Below, piece by piece: positions 36,063-49,080 of a DNA stretch of 64,000 bases. The stretch spans positions 3,083,001 through 3,147,000 of the forward strand of contig WPIO01000015.1 in the NCBI GenBank assembly GCA_009760855.2, written 5' to 3'. The notes under the pieces are model-generated. The model was given only the letters and a program-made list of their open reading frames with translations. It did not search any database and was not told the DNA's origin. Numbering within the stretch: the stretch's first letter is position 1; every line of letters starts with the position of its first letter. This DNA is from Cristatella mucedo (Eukaryota; Bryozoa; Phylactolaemata; Cristatellidae). The position numbers and the translations under genes are program-made.

Positions 36063-38224
36063 GATATCTTTCGGAGCAACGGTCTGCCGGTCGGTGAGTC
36101 GTGGCGCTAAGCGCGAGCTGCTGCTGTAAGCTAGTCGGCTGGACGTCACCTGTCGTATCTGACGTAATATACAGGTTATATTTGCGACTTTTCTAATACG
36201 GCGATGTGGTGCAGCAATACCCGAACTAGTGAAGGCTAAGCGGTCGTAACAGCATACCTGTTTTTGTTTGGTCAGGAGCCTCAAGGCTTGTTGCTTTCAA
36301 CCGACTCGATCGTACCATACTGATCAAGCATCTCTGTTCCTTGAGGTAAGCTGCACTTACACAGCGACCCAGGTCAGGAGTTTGAGTCATGCAGAAGGCA
36401 GTCCTTCATTGCCCATGGCAAGCTCGAGAGACGGCCGCCAAGGCTTTTCAGCTGCTAAACACCCTGCAAATGTCCGTTGAATCTAACTTATTGCTTTAAT
36501 TCCTTGCAAAGATATATAGCGCACATGCAGTCATAAACATGTATAGCATATCTTGAATTTGCTATACGGAAATAATTTAGTCTGGGTTTGTATCTGTAAA
36601 TGACTTATGACTCACTACAGTAGAGTAGTCCTTTCTTAGTGGGATATTATATTGGCGTGCAAATAGTTTAGTCAACTTCTACGAGTCATCCACATAGCCC
36701 TTCAAGTATGGGTCACCCCAAGGATCTTAACCAGAGCCTTTTTTGCTTTCAAATTTGAACTCATTTGAATTCATTGTGCCTTAATAGTCGTCGATAAAAA
36801 GCTAGGCTATCGTTCGCTTATATGCAGATATTACCCTTCTGTACGTCTGTTGTTTTGATTACATTTTACTTTCATGAACATCAACCTGTCGCTTCCCTGT
36901 AACTTGGATTGCGAATGTTCACGTTTGCATCGCGGTCGCACATCTCTAATTTAGTGAAGATGAATCGCGATGCAGTAGGTCTCAGTGTCTCTGCAATGCG
37001 ATGCAATACAGCTTGTGCAAGTGCGACCCTCGTCGACTCAACATGTGAATGTAAATGGGGCTTGCACCACGTGATACCTCGTTTTCACTGACTTGCACTG
37101 ACCCAGCTTCCTGCAAGCTATCGTCTTCTAATCGCTCCAACTCACTTTGAAGTCCACCATAGTCTTAGTCTGGCTCGGTTTATGTGTGACGGTTATTTCT
37201 CAGAACTCTTATTGAACCAGCTTTTCTTCTAGGGCAGCCTACGGGAACATTACCATGTGGCATCTACACTTTATATATGCTACGGAATGATATGGATTCA
37301 GAGTGGACCCTATTCTCCATATTCAAGCTTTAGCTGCTCTTTAAACCGGCCTCAAAAATGTTTTATGACATGATAACCTTGCCTTGCCTTTAGTACCCTT
37401 CAATCAGCATGTGCTGCGTCGACGTTTTCAGTCATCTTAAAGTCACTCCCTACTGATTTCTTCGCGACATCACCTGACTTAGCATTTATAAAGAAGCTAA
37501 AAAGGCAGAGTTCCTCAGAGCATTCGATGGTTAGTCCTTGTCATATGTCCTTCTTGTGCGTGAATTCTCGGTGAAACTGCATGTCACGACTAACCACAGT
37601 GTGCATGTTGACACCGTGCACATTACCGCTAACCGTAATACCATGCTTCCTTTACAGCATATTTTAAGTGCCTAGAAAGGGAATAAGTTTTCCGAAGGTG
37701 CTACAGAAATGCATTATTATCATTATTCGCCTTTATATGTAGGCTGAAATTGTCCATGTAATCACCAATTAGTTAACATTCTTTTTTCCTTCATGTGTAA
37801 TGCACCGGGCCAAGGATTTAGCTCTCTGATGCTACTATGCACAGGTTTGGTTGGTGAAATCACGCATTCACTGTCTGATCTATGGCACAAACGTGTCACT
37901 GGTAATTCGAATGGCAAAGCTATTGTTGCTACTCATAAGTTTGACACCAAATGCAATCATTATATTGGGCTCTAATGCCTGAAGTAGCATTCGACCTTAC
38001 ATGATGAGAAATGCCTGCAGTAGCTTTCGTCATTACTTGATGAGGCCCAAAACTGGAGGACCTAATGATTAGCACTCTTGTCCTTGCCCACTGGAAGCCC
38101 CTCTAGTATTTCATGTTATCATGCTAAAGTCATACGGTTGTATGTCTTATTCAACAGAGCAGTGATTGATCCCGCACATGGTCCCCTCTTCACACGCATG
38201 CTTATTCCTTGATATCTACATAAA
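36063..38224. other. Intergenic stretch
   Basis: A LINE-A relic lies at 37400-37730. Apart from that I see no gene, RNA or repeat that I can support. Confidence 0.5.
37400..37730 (+). mobile_element. LINE-A 3' end relic
   Basis: Diverged gacatcacctgacttagcat, then aagaagctaaaaaggcag, gcatgttgacaccgtgcaca and tttaagtgcctagaaaggga, ending attattatcattatt, all in LINE-A order. Confidence 0.75.
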
Positions 38225-38362
38225 ATGTGGTTCATTTATATAGCGCCCTAAGTTGAACCTAAATCGTTTATTCAAGTGGTTTACAAATGCTCCAGGTCTC
38301 GAGGCCACGACCTTGGTCGCTTAATCTGAGCCTCTTACCTTTGGGTCAAACCAGAGAAGCTT
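38225..38362 (-). mobile_element. SINE-2 copy
   Basis: Tail tatagcgccctaagttgaac, then tctcgaggccacgaccttgg and the head complement tacctttgggtcaaaccaga. Confidence 0.7.
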
Positions 38363-38899
38363 ATATTTGCAAGTTGTATGCGGTTAATGTCTTTGCCAAA
38401 AGCTGCCTTAATACGTGCTTTCTGTGTACACAGTCAGCCTCCCCTCCGACTTACGCAATAGAAAGGGACCGGAAGACCTGTCGCAAGTCGAATTTTGGTA
38501 AAAGGTATAGGATGCATTCTACTGTGATACGTTCTGACGAAGACAAGAGAGGTAAAAAAATTGAATGTATTTTTTTTTATACAAATCTCTTTATCTCTTT
38601 GATAGGCTCACTTCTTTTTGCTGTGATGATTGTCGATTTGGTAGAAGCAGCAGACTTTACAGCATCGGTAATTTGTCGTTTATTCTTCATAATAGCAGAG
38701 ATGGTAGAAGTGAATAACTAATTTCACACGAGATCACGGTCACCGACTTGCCAGATTCTCTTTTCCATGTGATACTCATTTTATTATTAACACATATCGC
38801 TCTCCTCTGCCTTTTTTCTACACCAGCAGGAGAGATACCACTTTTGGGTTTTTCAGCCGTCTCAAAATAAGCACACTGTCTAATAAAGAAGTAAATAGC

Positions 38900-39592
38900 A
38901 GTAAATGTAACTGTAACTCACTGCTTGCTGACCTACCGGCATGTGCAATCAGGCCCTTACAACTGTTGCAAAACTCTGCAACTAGGGTAGTCTGTCGTGA
39001 GCGTAGCAGTTGCCACATCACACTGCTTCTAGCCAACTTGCACTGGCTACCAGTCAAGCAACGGATTGACTTCAAGGTTCTGTCGCTGTTTTTTTTTATA
39101 GGTCCCTTCATTCTTTGGCTCCAGCCTACCTATCAGATCTACTCTCACACAAGGCCAAGCATCGAACCACCTGCTTTTTGGAAACCAACTGTTTACCTAG
39201 ACCTCGTTCAAACCTAAAATCCTTTGGAGACCATCCATTTAGTTCGTATGCTCCCAAGGCCTGGAACTCACTCCCGATTTGCATCACGACATCCCCTGAC
39301 TTGACCACATTTAAAAAGAAATTAAATACACACCTATTTATGTCAGCATTTATTGGGTCCTGTGATTCGTCCTTTATGTGCTTATGCATGCTGACACTGT
39401 GCATGCTGCCACTAACCACACTTGTATGCTGACCCTGTACATGTCACCCCTAACCATGTTATTCTTGTTGTTTATCAAGCATGATACCACTCACCATTCG
39501 ATCGTGTTCTCTTTGCAGCAAATGCAAAGCGCCTAGAAAGAGATTGAGTTTTCTGAGGGCGCTTTATCAAATGTATTATTATTATTATTATT
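38900..39592 (+). mobile_element. LINE-A 3' part
   Basis: It starts within CNSLLADLPACAIRPLQ-like coding, reads HITLLLANLHWLPVKQRIDF and SLPICITTSPDLTTFKKKL, then the 3' untranslated part and (ATT)n at 39576-39592. A T run at 39091-39099 breaks the frame. Confidence 0.9.
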
Positions 39593-40394
39593 GAATAAAG
39601 TAGCAAATGGTAAAATTGCAATGCAAAACACGAGAAGGCACGTGATTGCTGTGAACATGTCTTGCCTCTAGCAAGTCACAACAAGCAAGAGAGAGGGAGA
39701 GAGAGAATCCTCAGTATCAACAATGCACAGCTGTCAGACGTCATTTCCTCTCTACTGCTTTCTGCATTGTCAAATGATTTGACCGTGCGAAGATTTAGAA
39801 AGTTTTCTTGAATACATTTTTCGTTTCGCTTTTTGCGTCACCGTTGCCGAGTTCGTATCTTCCAATTTTCGTACCTGGATCTGTTGTAAGTCGGGGGTCG
39901 AGTGTTTTTACATCTACCCATGCTATCTGCGAGAATCTTGCTGCAGTGTCTATATTTTATATATGCTATTGTATTATTAGAATTGCACAATGAATTAGGA
40001 GCATATTGTCAACATCGTAAGGTGGTAAATCTCTTCTTTGTTATGCTGAATGCTAGAGAGGTCAGAGAATTATAGAGGGTAATAATAATAATAGAAGGGT
40101 AAAAAGACCCACCTGGTGATGGTTGGGAGACAATGATCCACCATAGCTGATTAAAAACAGATCGTAGCAAGCTGCCTGTGGTTTAGCAAAGCAAGTAGTG
40201 GCTGAACAAGAAGACAGGTGGGGTAGGGAGAAGGGAGTATTCCCCTCCAAGCTGGGTAGCAACCTGGTTACTCTTATACCAAAGGCCCTACCGTCACCAA
40301 TGTTAAAATGGTGTCTTCTACTCGATGAGCAAGCAACGAGTTTATGAGAATAAGCACTATGCAACAACGTCTATTCTCCTAGTACCTACTGGGT

Positions 40395-40640
40395 AGTACT
40401 CGGTAGTATAATCTTGAGCCATCCAGAGCTGCTACTTCCGTGCTACTCACTTCCTTGATTGCCTTTCTGACTTAGCTACGTCACTCATTTTCTCGTTGAT
40501 GGGTATGATGAAGTCCTTTGGCTACAACATGCATACCAAAAGCTGCTTAGGCTTTGAGCGAGCTATGAAATAGTCCTAGGTAGCACCCACTTGATCTGTG
40601 TTGCTCTGTAAAGTTCCAGATGGAGATACATATGCATTGC
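40395..40640 (+). mobile_element. LINE-B 3' end
   Basis: Diverged ctactcacttccttgattgc, cttaggctttgagcgagcta and a final ctgtaaagttccagatggagatacatatg, the LINE-B end in forward orientation. Confidence 0.72.
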
Positions 40641-40975
40641 ATTAAATTGCTTGCTAACGTTTTCATTACTTGCTGATCCTGCCTATCCATTGAAATTTAA
40701 GCAAGTCTTTCCCACACCCTAGCTGAAAATCCTGGCTCTGAAAGCAAGGCTTAGCTACCGTAATTAGCTGCTTCACGTGAAGTGCCTCTTGTAAGAATGC
40801 AGGTGTGTGTAGCTTCGAAGCTCTAGGCAACTAAGACCTGCAAAATGTCAAGGCTGCAATGAATGGCGTACTCATTGTTTCAATATATGCTTTTTCCTGT
40901 GGAAGAATGGTCACTTTTCTTTGCAACTCTACACTTGAGCATCGATGAAATTCCTACCTAATAATTCACATGTTT

Positions 40976-41215
40976 ATGTATGTATGTATATATGTATGTA
41001 TGTATGTATGTATCTCAGTCAGTAACTCCACAAAGTCATAAAGACTATGTGGGTGTTACGCAGGAGAGTTTTGTATAGCGCACTCACAGCCTAAGCGGCT
41101 TTCGGTACGCATTCGGTAGCCAACAGACTTCGTCTCACGAAACAAGGAGAAAGTGGGAAGCATAGCAGAGTCAGGAGAGCAGTTGAGGTAGTGAGTAGCT
41201 TAGAAGTAGCAGATC
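40976..41215 (-). mobile_element. LINE-B 3' end with (ATGT)n tail
   Basis: A (TGTA)n run (40976-41011), then gtcagtaactccacaaagtc and the LINE-B C-terminal coding complement, cut 5' at 41215. It shows clearly that this family ends in a four-base microsatellite. Confidence 0.88.
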
Positions 41216-41853
41216 TACTAACACTATGCTTTACTATTAACATTGTATTTCATATTAAGTCTTTCAAAAATAATTAGATTAATTAAGCTATTAATTGCTT
41301 GCTAGTTTCTTCCTCGACATTCCTTTTTTTATTGCTAACATTCTACGAGGTAGCATTCGCGATACTGCACACTTGTGGTCTCTTCTGCGGTCTTAGTTGC
41401 CTGGTTCTTGCCTGCCATATCTACGAGTCCTTTTCCACGACAAGATCAGCTCTTAGCTCTGAATTTGCTCTCGTCTCGCTGGCTGCTCAGTGCTCCCTAT
41501 GTGTGCTGTGCAGTAAGCTACACACTCTCTGTGGGCCGAGTAGTTCAGTTCTAATTGAAGCCTAATATCGAGTATCGAGTATAATATCGAGACCCAAGGA
41601 AAAAATAGCTCACAAGGGCTGACAAAGTCCAGATGCTATCAGCTTATGTTCCACAGGCAAGTCAGATGACATGGTCATATTGCATCCCCATAAGATAATC
41701 CGGCCAAAACAGGCCATCATACCTTGTATGATTAAGTGGGTCTGAGCTTAAGTTTTTTTGCATTGTCACTTGGTATTAAAGTCTGCCTCTTTTCCATAGC
41801 TCTTGTAGTTAATCTGTCACCGAATTCTTTTATACCGATTCTTAGGGTCAGCA

Positions 41854-43184
41854 ATGACACAAGAGCTTCCGATTCACCAACTTGCATCGATAAACGATGT
41901 CCTGCTATCATGCATTGCCTGTGGACAAATTGCAGAGCAGCCGCTGCTGCTTCGCTGCCTACACAGCTGCTGCAGTGGCTGTGCAGACGGTGCTGCCACA
42001 GCAGAGAGCTCAAAAATCATGCACTGTCCTGCTTGTAACGTAGTCACTGACATCAGTTCAACGAAGCATCCTAACGGTTTCATCGCCGAGCTCGTGAAAC
42101 GTTTCACGGCACAGAGAAATGCAGACAGGTGCAGCTTCTGCAGAGAGGATGGCAGCATGAACGAGATAGCTGACGTCTGATGCATGCAGTGCCGGAGGTC
42201 CTTGTGCTCAGTCTGCTAACCCGGCCATAATCGATACAACAGGAGCCATTCGACCATTGCACTAGGACAGATCTCGAGCTGGAACGAAGTGCTGCAGCTC
42301 TCAGCTCAGCAGCAATGCCCAGCTTGCACTCAAAGCCGCTGGATCTGCTGTGCTTCGAATGCAAGCTGGCCAAGTGTAACCGAGTGTGCCAGGCACAGTG
42401 TGAGAGAGAGCTCGGGACACTCGGCACCGCAGCATCTGAAAGGATCGAAAGACGACAATCATTTGAAGGACTCGAGAGAGAAAGCACAAGAAAGCGTCTT
42501 TTAGAGAGTGTACATGGCAAGTCTTCGCAGCTACTGAAGTCCAAGAATCTGGTAAAGGAGATCAAATCAGCTTTCAGGACCAGGAAGAAGTATGCAGTGG
42601 ATGCTTTGAGCAAAGCCTTCGATGAGCCTAGAGAGAGATTAAGTTCTCTGAGGGTGCTTTATCAAGTGAATTATTATTATTATTATTATTCTGAGAGCAC
42701 GCTCAAGGAGTGCTACGACCAGCTCGAGGAGAGTGCTGCCCGTTGCAAAGTTTGGCCGAGGAGCTGCACCAGTCCATGCAGCATGCATCCGCATATGTCA
42801 GCAGCCTCACCGACTCGGCCGACGACCCGGATTTTTTGGACCAGCAGACGACCTTTCTGTCACATCTCGAACTTCTGGTCAAGCAGCTTAATTGCTTCAA
42901 AGAGATACCGGTTGCTGAAAAGCTTGTGATAGTGAATGGATTCCTGCCCGAGAACTTAAACGAAATAGTCGCATCATGGATAGGAACTCCGAAGCTGACT
43001 GCCGGTAACTGCCTGCCAAGCATTGTGGCCACACATGTGGCCTGGCTCAAGGTGCTGGCATGCACATCTTCTCGACTTTCAGCAGTTACATTCCTGGAAA
43101 TCCTTTTTCTTGCAGACCACTTTCGACCGATCCTCGCCCAAGTTACCGCCTGTAAGAATTATGCCGGAGGTGATGACGATGCAG
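41854..43184 (+). pseudogene. TRIM-like gene: RING, B-boxes, coiled coil; broken
   Basis: TRIM proteins are RING ubiquitin ligases. From the ATG at 41854 a C3HC4 RING is readable: CIACGQIAEQ, LLRCLHSCCSGC, HCPAC. A B-box 1 follows (CSFCREDGSM, CMQCRRSLCSVC, then a His pair) but contains TGA (42178-42180) and TAA (42220-42222) in frame. At 42319-42320 one base appears missing. Beyond it a B-box 2 (SLHSKPLDLLCFECKLAKCN) and a long charged helix (coiled coil) read on. A LINE-A tail sits inside the helix at 42617-42690, and another single-base loss near 42747 shifts to LAEELHQSMQHASAYVSSL. The end at GCAG|GTGAGT would be a normal donor. The breaks make a pseudogene likely; assembly error is the alternative. 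Confidence 0.75.
42617..42690 (+). mobile_element. LINE-A 3' tail inside TRIM-like coiled coil
   Basis: gagagagattaagttctctg, then gcggt-type gtgctttatcaagtgaatta and (TTA)n. It is the last ~70 bp of LINE-A, inserted in the reading frame between DEPRERL and STLKECYDQL. Confidence 0.9.
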
Positions 43185-43914
43185 GTGAGTTCACATTTTC
43201 TGGACACCACGTGCCAACCGACAACTTTCTAGTGCCAGACCATTAGTTTACAGGCTGAACGGTTCTGATTAATGCTGTCAGGATTTTGGATCTCTGCCTA
43301 GCATAATTGACACTATACTGCAATTCGCAAGTGACCTGCTGGGTGGATTTATCACATTTGCACTTAAACCAACTTGGACTAATTTCATTCCTTTGTACTG
43401 GCAAGTTTAATCGTTGCAAGATTGAGTGTCCTATACTTTTGCCACAATTAAGTTCATTTTGGGCTGTGCCAACTTGCAGCTAATGGATATCATTAGATTG
43501 GTCAATAACCAAGAACAGTTACTATGATCATTCGGATAGAAGGAGGGTTTTTATAAGGTTAGAGTTATGTAAGGACTATGACAATCATGCATCTGTATAG
43601 CAACCCCAGAGAACCACATCTGTCTTTATGCAATTAAGATATACTGAAACAAAAGCATATCAATATGATTAGCTTAGCACCAGCATGTAGCAGCACACAA
43701 AGGACAAATCATGAGAACCCAGCAACTGCAGTGAGAAACAAGTGCATGATTAGCTTATTATTTAACTATTAGTTAGCTATTAGTGAGCTATGATGTCTCG
43801 CCTTGGTCAGTGTCATGGACCGCTCGACCCAGCTTGCACAGCCTAGACAAGATTAAGTTCAGGATTTGAGAGCATTCAAATTGAAGGCACGGTCTCTGAT
43901 GGGCTTGAAGTTAA

Positions 43915-44579
43915 GATCAAAAAGTTTTTCTAGAGCGCCTCTCATCTCGCCTGGGAATCACTGGCATTGCTGTGCAATGGTTCAGGTCCTATCTCAGTGG
44001 GAGACTCCAGAGTATTGACGTGAATGGACAAATATCATCCGAGGTACCTCTGAAATTCGGGGTACCTCAGGGCTCTGTGCTAGGTCCGGTTCTTTTCACG
44101 GTTTATACTCTCCCTCTTGCTGATGTGATTGCCAAGCACAATCTAGGCTTTCACTTCTATGCGGATGACACTCAGTTGTACCTTTGCTTTGATCCCTCCC
44201 AGCCTTCGAGCACCTCGAATTCTCTCGACTCACTTGCTGCATGTATTGATGACATCCGCATAGGGATGGCAGCAAATTTTCTAAATCTAAACGATGATAA
44301 AACTAACTTACTAGTCATGGGCAAACCCAGTGTGATTCAGAGGTTGGAAAGGCTGACTCTCAAAATTGGCTCTGCCAGCATATCTCCAGTTGAATCAGCT
44401 CGAAATCTAGGTGTCATATTCCAAAGCGACCTCTCGTTAGACGACCACCACATCAGCTCCACAACCAAGTCTGCCTACTTTCAGATACATAGTATTGCTA
44501 AAATTTGGGATTGTTTAGATAAGGATACCACGTCTAAGTTGGTCCATGCATTTGTGACATCCCGTCTTGACTTCTGTCC
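43915..44579 (+). mobile_element. LINE-A reverse-transcriptase fragment
   Basis: It starts within [20 protein letters not shown]-like coding. An open frame of 203 codons has [44 protein letters not shown] and ARNLGVIF. It is cut at DFC by the insertion described next. Confidence 0.92.
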
Positions 44580-44799
44580 TTAATGTGCTTATGCGTGCTG
44601 ACACTGTGCATGCTGCCACTAACCACATTTGCATGCTGACCCTGTGCATGTCACCCCTAACCATATTATTCATTTTTTTTGTTTATCAAGCATGATATTG
44701 CTGACCATTCAATTGCATTTCACTTTGCAGCAAATGTAGAGCACCTAGAAAGAGATTAAGTTCTTTGAGGGCGCTTTATCAAGTGCATTATTATTATTC
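44580..44799 (+). mobile_element. LINE-A 3' end inserted into LINE-A
   Basis: It begins abruptly at tccttaatgtgcttatgcg (3' untranslated part) and ends (ATT)n, then ttctg. The same ttctg precedes the insert, and the host element continues with taactccctgcttactgg, so ttctg is a target-site duplication. Confidence 0.85.
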
Positions 44800-45467
44800 T
44801 GTAACTCCCTGCTTACTGGCCTACCGGTATGTGCAATCAGGCGATTACAGCTGGTGCAAAACTCTGCAGCTAGGCTTGTCTGTCGTGAGCGTCGAAGTTG
44901 CCACATCACACCACTTGTCAACGGCCTGCAGTCGCTACCAGTCAAGCAACGGATCGACTTCAAGGTTTTGTTGCTCACTTTTCGGTCACTTCATTCTTTG
45001 GCTCCAGCCTATCTCTCAGATCTACTCCCCCACCAGGCCAAACATCGTACCACCTGCTTTTCAGAACCCAACGGTTTACCAATACCTCGTAGAAACCTCA
45101 AATCCTTTGGAGGTCGTGCATTTAGTTCGTATGCTCCAAAGCCTGGAACTCACTCCCGACTTGCGTCAGAACATCCCCTGACTTGACCACATTTAAAATA
45201 AATTAAAACACACCTATTTAGGACAGGATTTAGTGAGTCCCAGTGATTCGTCCTTCACGTGCTTATGTGCTGACACTGTGCATGCTGCCACTAACCACAT
45301 TTGCATGCTGACCCTGTGCATGTCACCCTTAACCATGTTATTCATGTTGTTTATCAAGCATATTACTCACCATTCAATCGCGTTTCCCTTTGCAGCAAAT
45401 GTAAAGCGCCTAGAGAGAGATTAAGTTCTCTGAGGGCGCTTTATCAAGTGCATTATTATTATTATTA
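44800..45467 (+). mobile_element. LINE-A 3' part (continuation of the 43.9-kb copy)
   Basis: It continues the host element: [40 protein letters not shown], then the 3' untranslated part with ctgtgcatgtcacccttaac and (ATT)n at 45452-45468. Confidence 0.92.
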
Positions 45468-45850
45468 ATTTGAGGCACCCTAGACAATAGGAATCAGAAG
45501 AGTGGGTGATACAATGCCTAGCTTGTTTGGTGAGTAGTTCTGATATAAAGGCGGCTGAAAGAGAATAAATGGACCTAAAAGCGAGTGAAGAAACCTTGAA
45601 GTCGAGCAATTGTGAAGATTACGACCGACTGATGACAGACTCACGACAGACTGACCAGTCCAACTGCAGAGTTTTGCACCAACTGTTGCCACCTCATGGC
45701 ATAGGCCTGAAGACCTGCAAGTAGTGAGTAATCGAGATGGGATGTCATAAGTGCATGAACTGACTTGGAGGTCGTATCCCTGTCCGAGTAGGTCGATATT
45801 TTTCCAACGTTACACTATTCTCCTAGCCGTGACTTGGGCTTGAAAATAAA
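45468..45850 (-). mobile_element. LINE-C-like fragment
   Basis: The minus strand reads LDFKVSSLAFRSIYSLSAAF, ISELLTKQARHCITHSSDS, a diverged relative of the LINE-A C-terminal region. It abuts the previous element. Confidence 0.7.
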
Positions 45851-46477
45851 TTCAAGGTTGATCTGCTTAGCCAAAGGACAGGTTGTGCAAAGTTATTGTG
45901 CCTTCACACTATGCGAGTGTTCTTTGAGGATAGCTTTCATGTGCCTGCATACAGGTGAAGCCTTTATTCGCTTAAGAACGTTATTAAGTGTTTTTACGGG
46001 TTGCCAACAGTAAGCGATTTTCAAAATACTTCTCTAGTCATTATTTATGTTTGCTATTGCCCTGTACACCAGTGCTGCTGCCACTGCAGCGGCTGCCTCT
46101 TCAGCCGCTGCTGACGTTTTCTGGCTCCAAAACCTCGTACTGTTTCTACAGGAGCTCTGGTCGGCCAGCTGCAGAGTGTGCCGGGGGCCCAGTGATATGA
46201 TAATCGAAGCTGCAGATGGAAGCTGAAGACGATTCAAGCGACCATCAAAAATACCCAAAAGCTTATTCAAGTGACCTGGAGTACCTAAAACCTGAAGAAG
46301 GTAGCTTTATGAACTATCTGTTGAGTATGGTTGCCGTTATGAACATGAATGCCACTGTGCAGATGAAGTTTGTTATCGTGAGTCAATCTATGTGCTTGCT
46401 GAGATAAGAAGCCTATCATGTTTTTGGTAAAACGTCGTATCCCTCTAGTCATTTTGTAGCGGTTTATATGTAGCCGT

Positions 46478-46650
46478 GGTTTAGTCTTTCTTGGTTGAGC
46501 ATTCTGGTCACGATAGCGCAGGAGGCAAGGCTCTTCACGACGTGAGTTGGAATCCTGCAGCTAGATGATTCTTTATTGCCAACTGCAAACGGTGGTTATA
46601 GCCGATAAGGATCTTCGGCTGCTATACAAATGAAGCTGAGATTAAATCTG
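46478..46650 (+). mobile_element. SINE-1 copy
   Basis: Head with cacgatagcgcaggaggcaa, B-box-like gagttggaatcctgcag, body attctttattgccaactgca and tail cggctgctatacaaatgaag. Confidence 0.65.
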
Positions 46651-47290
46651 CTGAGATTTCTAGCTTTCTTTCGTTTGTCTTGGTCGGTGCATTTGCTTTC
46701 CTGTTTTGACACGAGAAAGTATGGAATTTCTCTGCAGAAACTTGTGGTGCTACTCAGCATGCAGACATATGCATGACATCATTATTTTGACTAAACTATC
46801 CTCAATAAGGTTTCATTAGCAGATCTAGACTCTGTACTAGCTGCATAGTATCATGTTCATCGCTGCGTGCATATGTACACATTGACAGTCACTTCACTTT
46901 GGGTTGTGGTGGCACGGATGTTTTAAAGCCAGACGGCACGTTGAAGCTCTGTGCTAGGAGTAGTAGGATTTCAGCAGCTCGATGGCTAGACATTTGATCA
47001 ATGTAACAAGGGAGTAGGCACACTCTTGTTTTGCCAGAGGTGAACTCTTAGTCTGCCATCTTTAGGCACATTCTTTCTCCTAATTAGCAGGCTGTGCTTG
47101 AAAAAGGCAGTCGATTTTTGATTGCCTTGAACGAATGTGGAAGCCAGGATGACTGGCTGCTTGTGCTAAGCATTAGCTGTAGCTTAGTAATACAGTAAAG
47201 GCACAGTTGCAGCACATAAAAGCTGCTTTTACCCACACTGGCGAACTGGCATGTGGTTCCCACGGCCAGTGCAGCCGTGGGGAAGTACCA

Positions 47291-47488
<198 letters not shown>

Positions 47489-48399
47489 CTGGCGACATTT
47501 AAGTGTTGCACAACTGACAGCTCATTACAAAACCTCAGCTTTTATGCGGCCGAGCTGTTGTGATTCTGAAGCAAGAAATCATGAATATTATTCACAACCT
47601 GACTTATTTAGCACACCCTGTTTTACCTTCTCGTCTGCAGCAGGTTTCGATCCAACATTTTTACGTTTTGGTGATGCAGTAGCCTTCGTGTATTTTAGTT
47701 AGTATTTCTATAAATACCCAATTTAAGTAGTGTACCTTGTTGTCACGATAGATTGATTTACATGAATTATCTCTGCCTAACTAACTTTTCCTGATCAATG
47801 CAAGGTTATGTCAATGCTAGGCATTGAGAGATTTTATCAGCAGAACCTCAGCAGTAAAGGCAGAATAACTAGTGCAAAGAAAAGGATTTTGGAAACAATC
47901 ACAGGCTGTAAATATCAAGCTTTAAATTTTCACACTAATACTAAGGCTAGAGAACACTTTTATGTTTTCATGACCTACTAGTGGCCACTGCTATGCCTGT
48001 TTTAGCATGCATTTGGAAAGCAAGTGGCCTATTAGAATTTAGGTTTAGTGACTGATGGAAGGACTTACTTAATACCTCCAAAGAATGTGCATTCATCAGG
48101 ACAATTTTGTCGTCTTTGAATGCTCTCTATTTGACTTAAAAATGCGCCGATCCAGTCAAAACTCACCACATCGTATTTCCCAATAATTGAGTATCGTTTT
48201 AGTTAAAATACGGCAATCTTCTTGCTTAATTTATCAAGCTAGGCTTAGGGTTTCCATGCTGCTGGTACCAAAGCTCTCCTCCTTTTTACTGGTAAAGAAA
48301 TTTTGGCAGCTTTGTAACAAGTAGTTTGTCCTTAGTAGTGTTAGACAAGTCAGCAGCATTCTACTCGACTGACCAGGAGATCATTCTTGAGCGATAGAT

Positions 48400-48850
48400 C
48401 CCCCACCAGGCCAAGCATCGTACCACCCGCTTTTCGGAGTCCAACAGCTTACCAATACCCTGTACAAACCTCAAATCCTTTGGAGACCGTGCATTTAGTT
48501 CATACGCTCCCAAAGCCTGAAACTCCCTCCCGACTTTCGTCAGAACATCCCCTGACCTGACCACATTTAAAAGGAACTTAAAAACACACCTATTTAGGAC
48601 AGCATTTAGTGGGTCCCTGTGATTCGTCCTTGATGTGTTTATGTGTGCTGACACTGTGCATGCTGCCACTAACCACATTTGCATGCTGACCCTGTGCATG
48701 TCACCCCTAACCATATTATTCAGCTTGTCGTTTTTCAAGCATGATTTTACTTACCATTCAATTGCATTTCCCTTTGCAGCAAATGTAAAGCACCTAGAAA
48801 GAGATTAGGTTCTCTGGGGGCGCTTTATTAAGTACATTATTTTTATTAGA
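48400..48850 (+). mobile_element. LINE-A 3' end
   Basis: It begins at ccccaccaggccaagcatcg, runs through the C-terminal coding end and 3' untranslated part, and ends gcgctttattaagtacatta. Confidence 0.9.
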
Positions 48851-48954
48851 TAGCAACACATTTGATGCACACACATACGCAAGCAAGCACACGCATACAC
48901 ATATATTTATAAATAAATAAATATATATATATAAATATATGTATATAATTCCTA

Positions 48955-49080
48955 GGCTAATGGTCAGATGTTCTTACTTTACGACCCAGGTCAGAGGTTC
49001 AATTTCAGCAAATAGAAATTCTCTATTGTCCAATAAAAGAGGGAGTGATGACCACTAAGGCTATCAAGCTGCTATTTAAA
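48955..49080 (+). mobile_element. SINE-1 relic
   Basis: caggtcagaggttcaatttc (B-box-like), then gaaattctctattgtccaat and actaaggctatcaagctgct, which line up with the SINE-1 body and tail. Confidence 0.5.
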
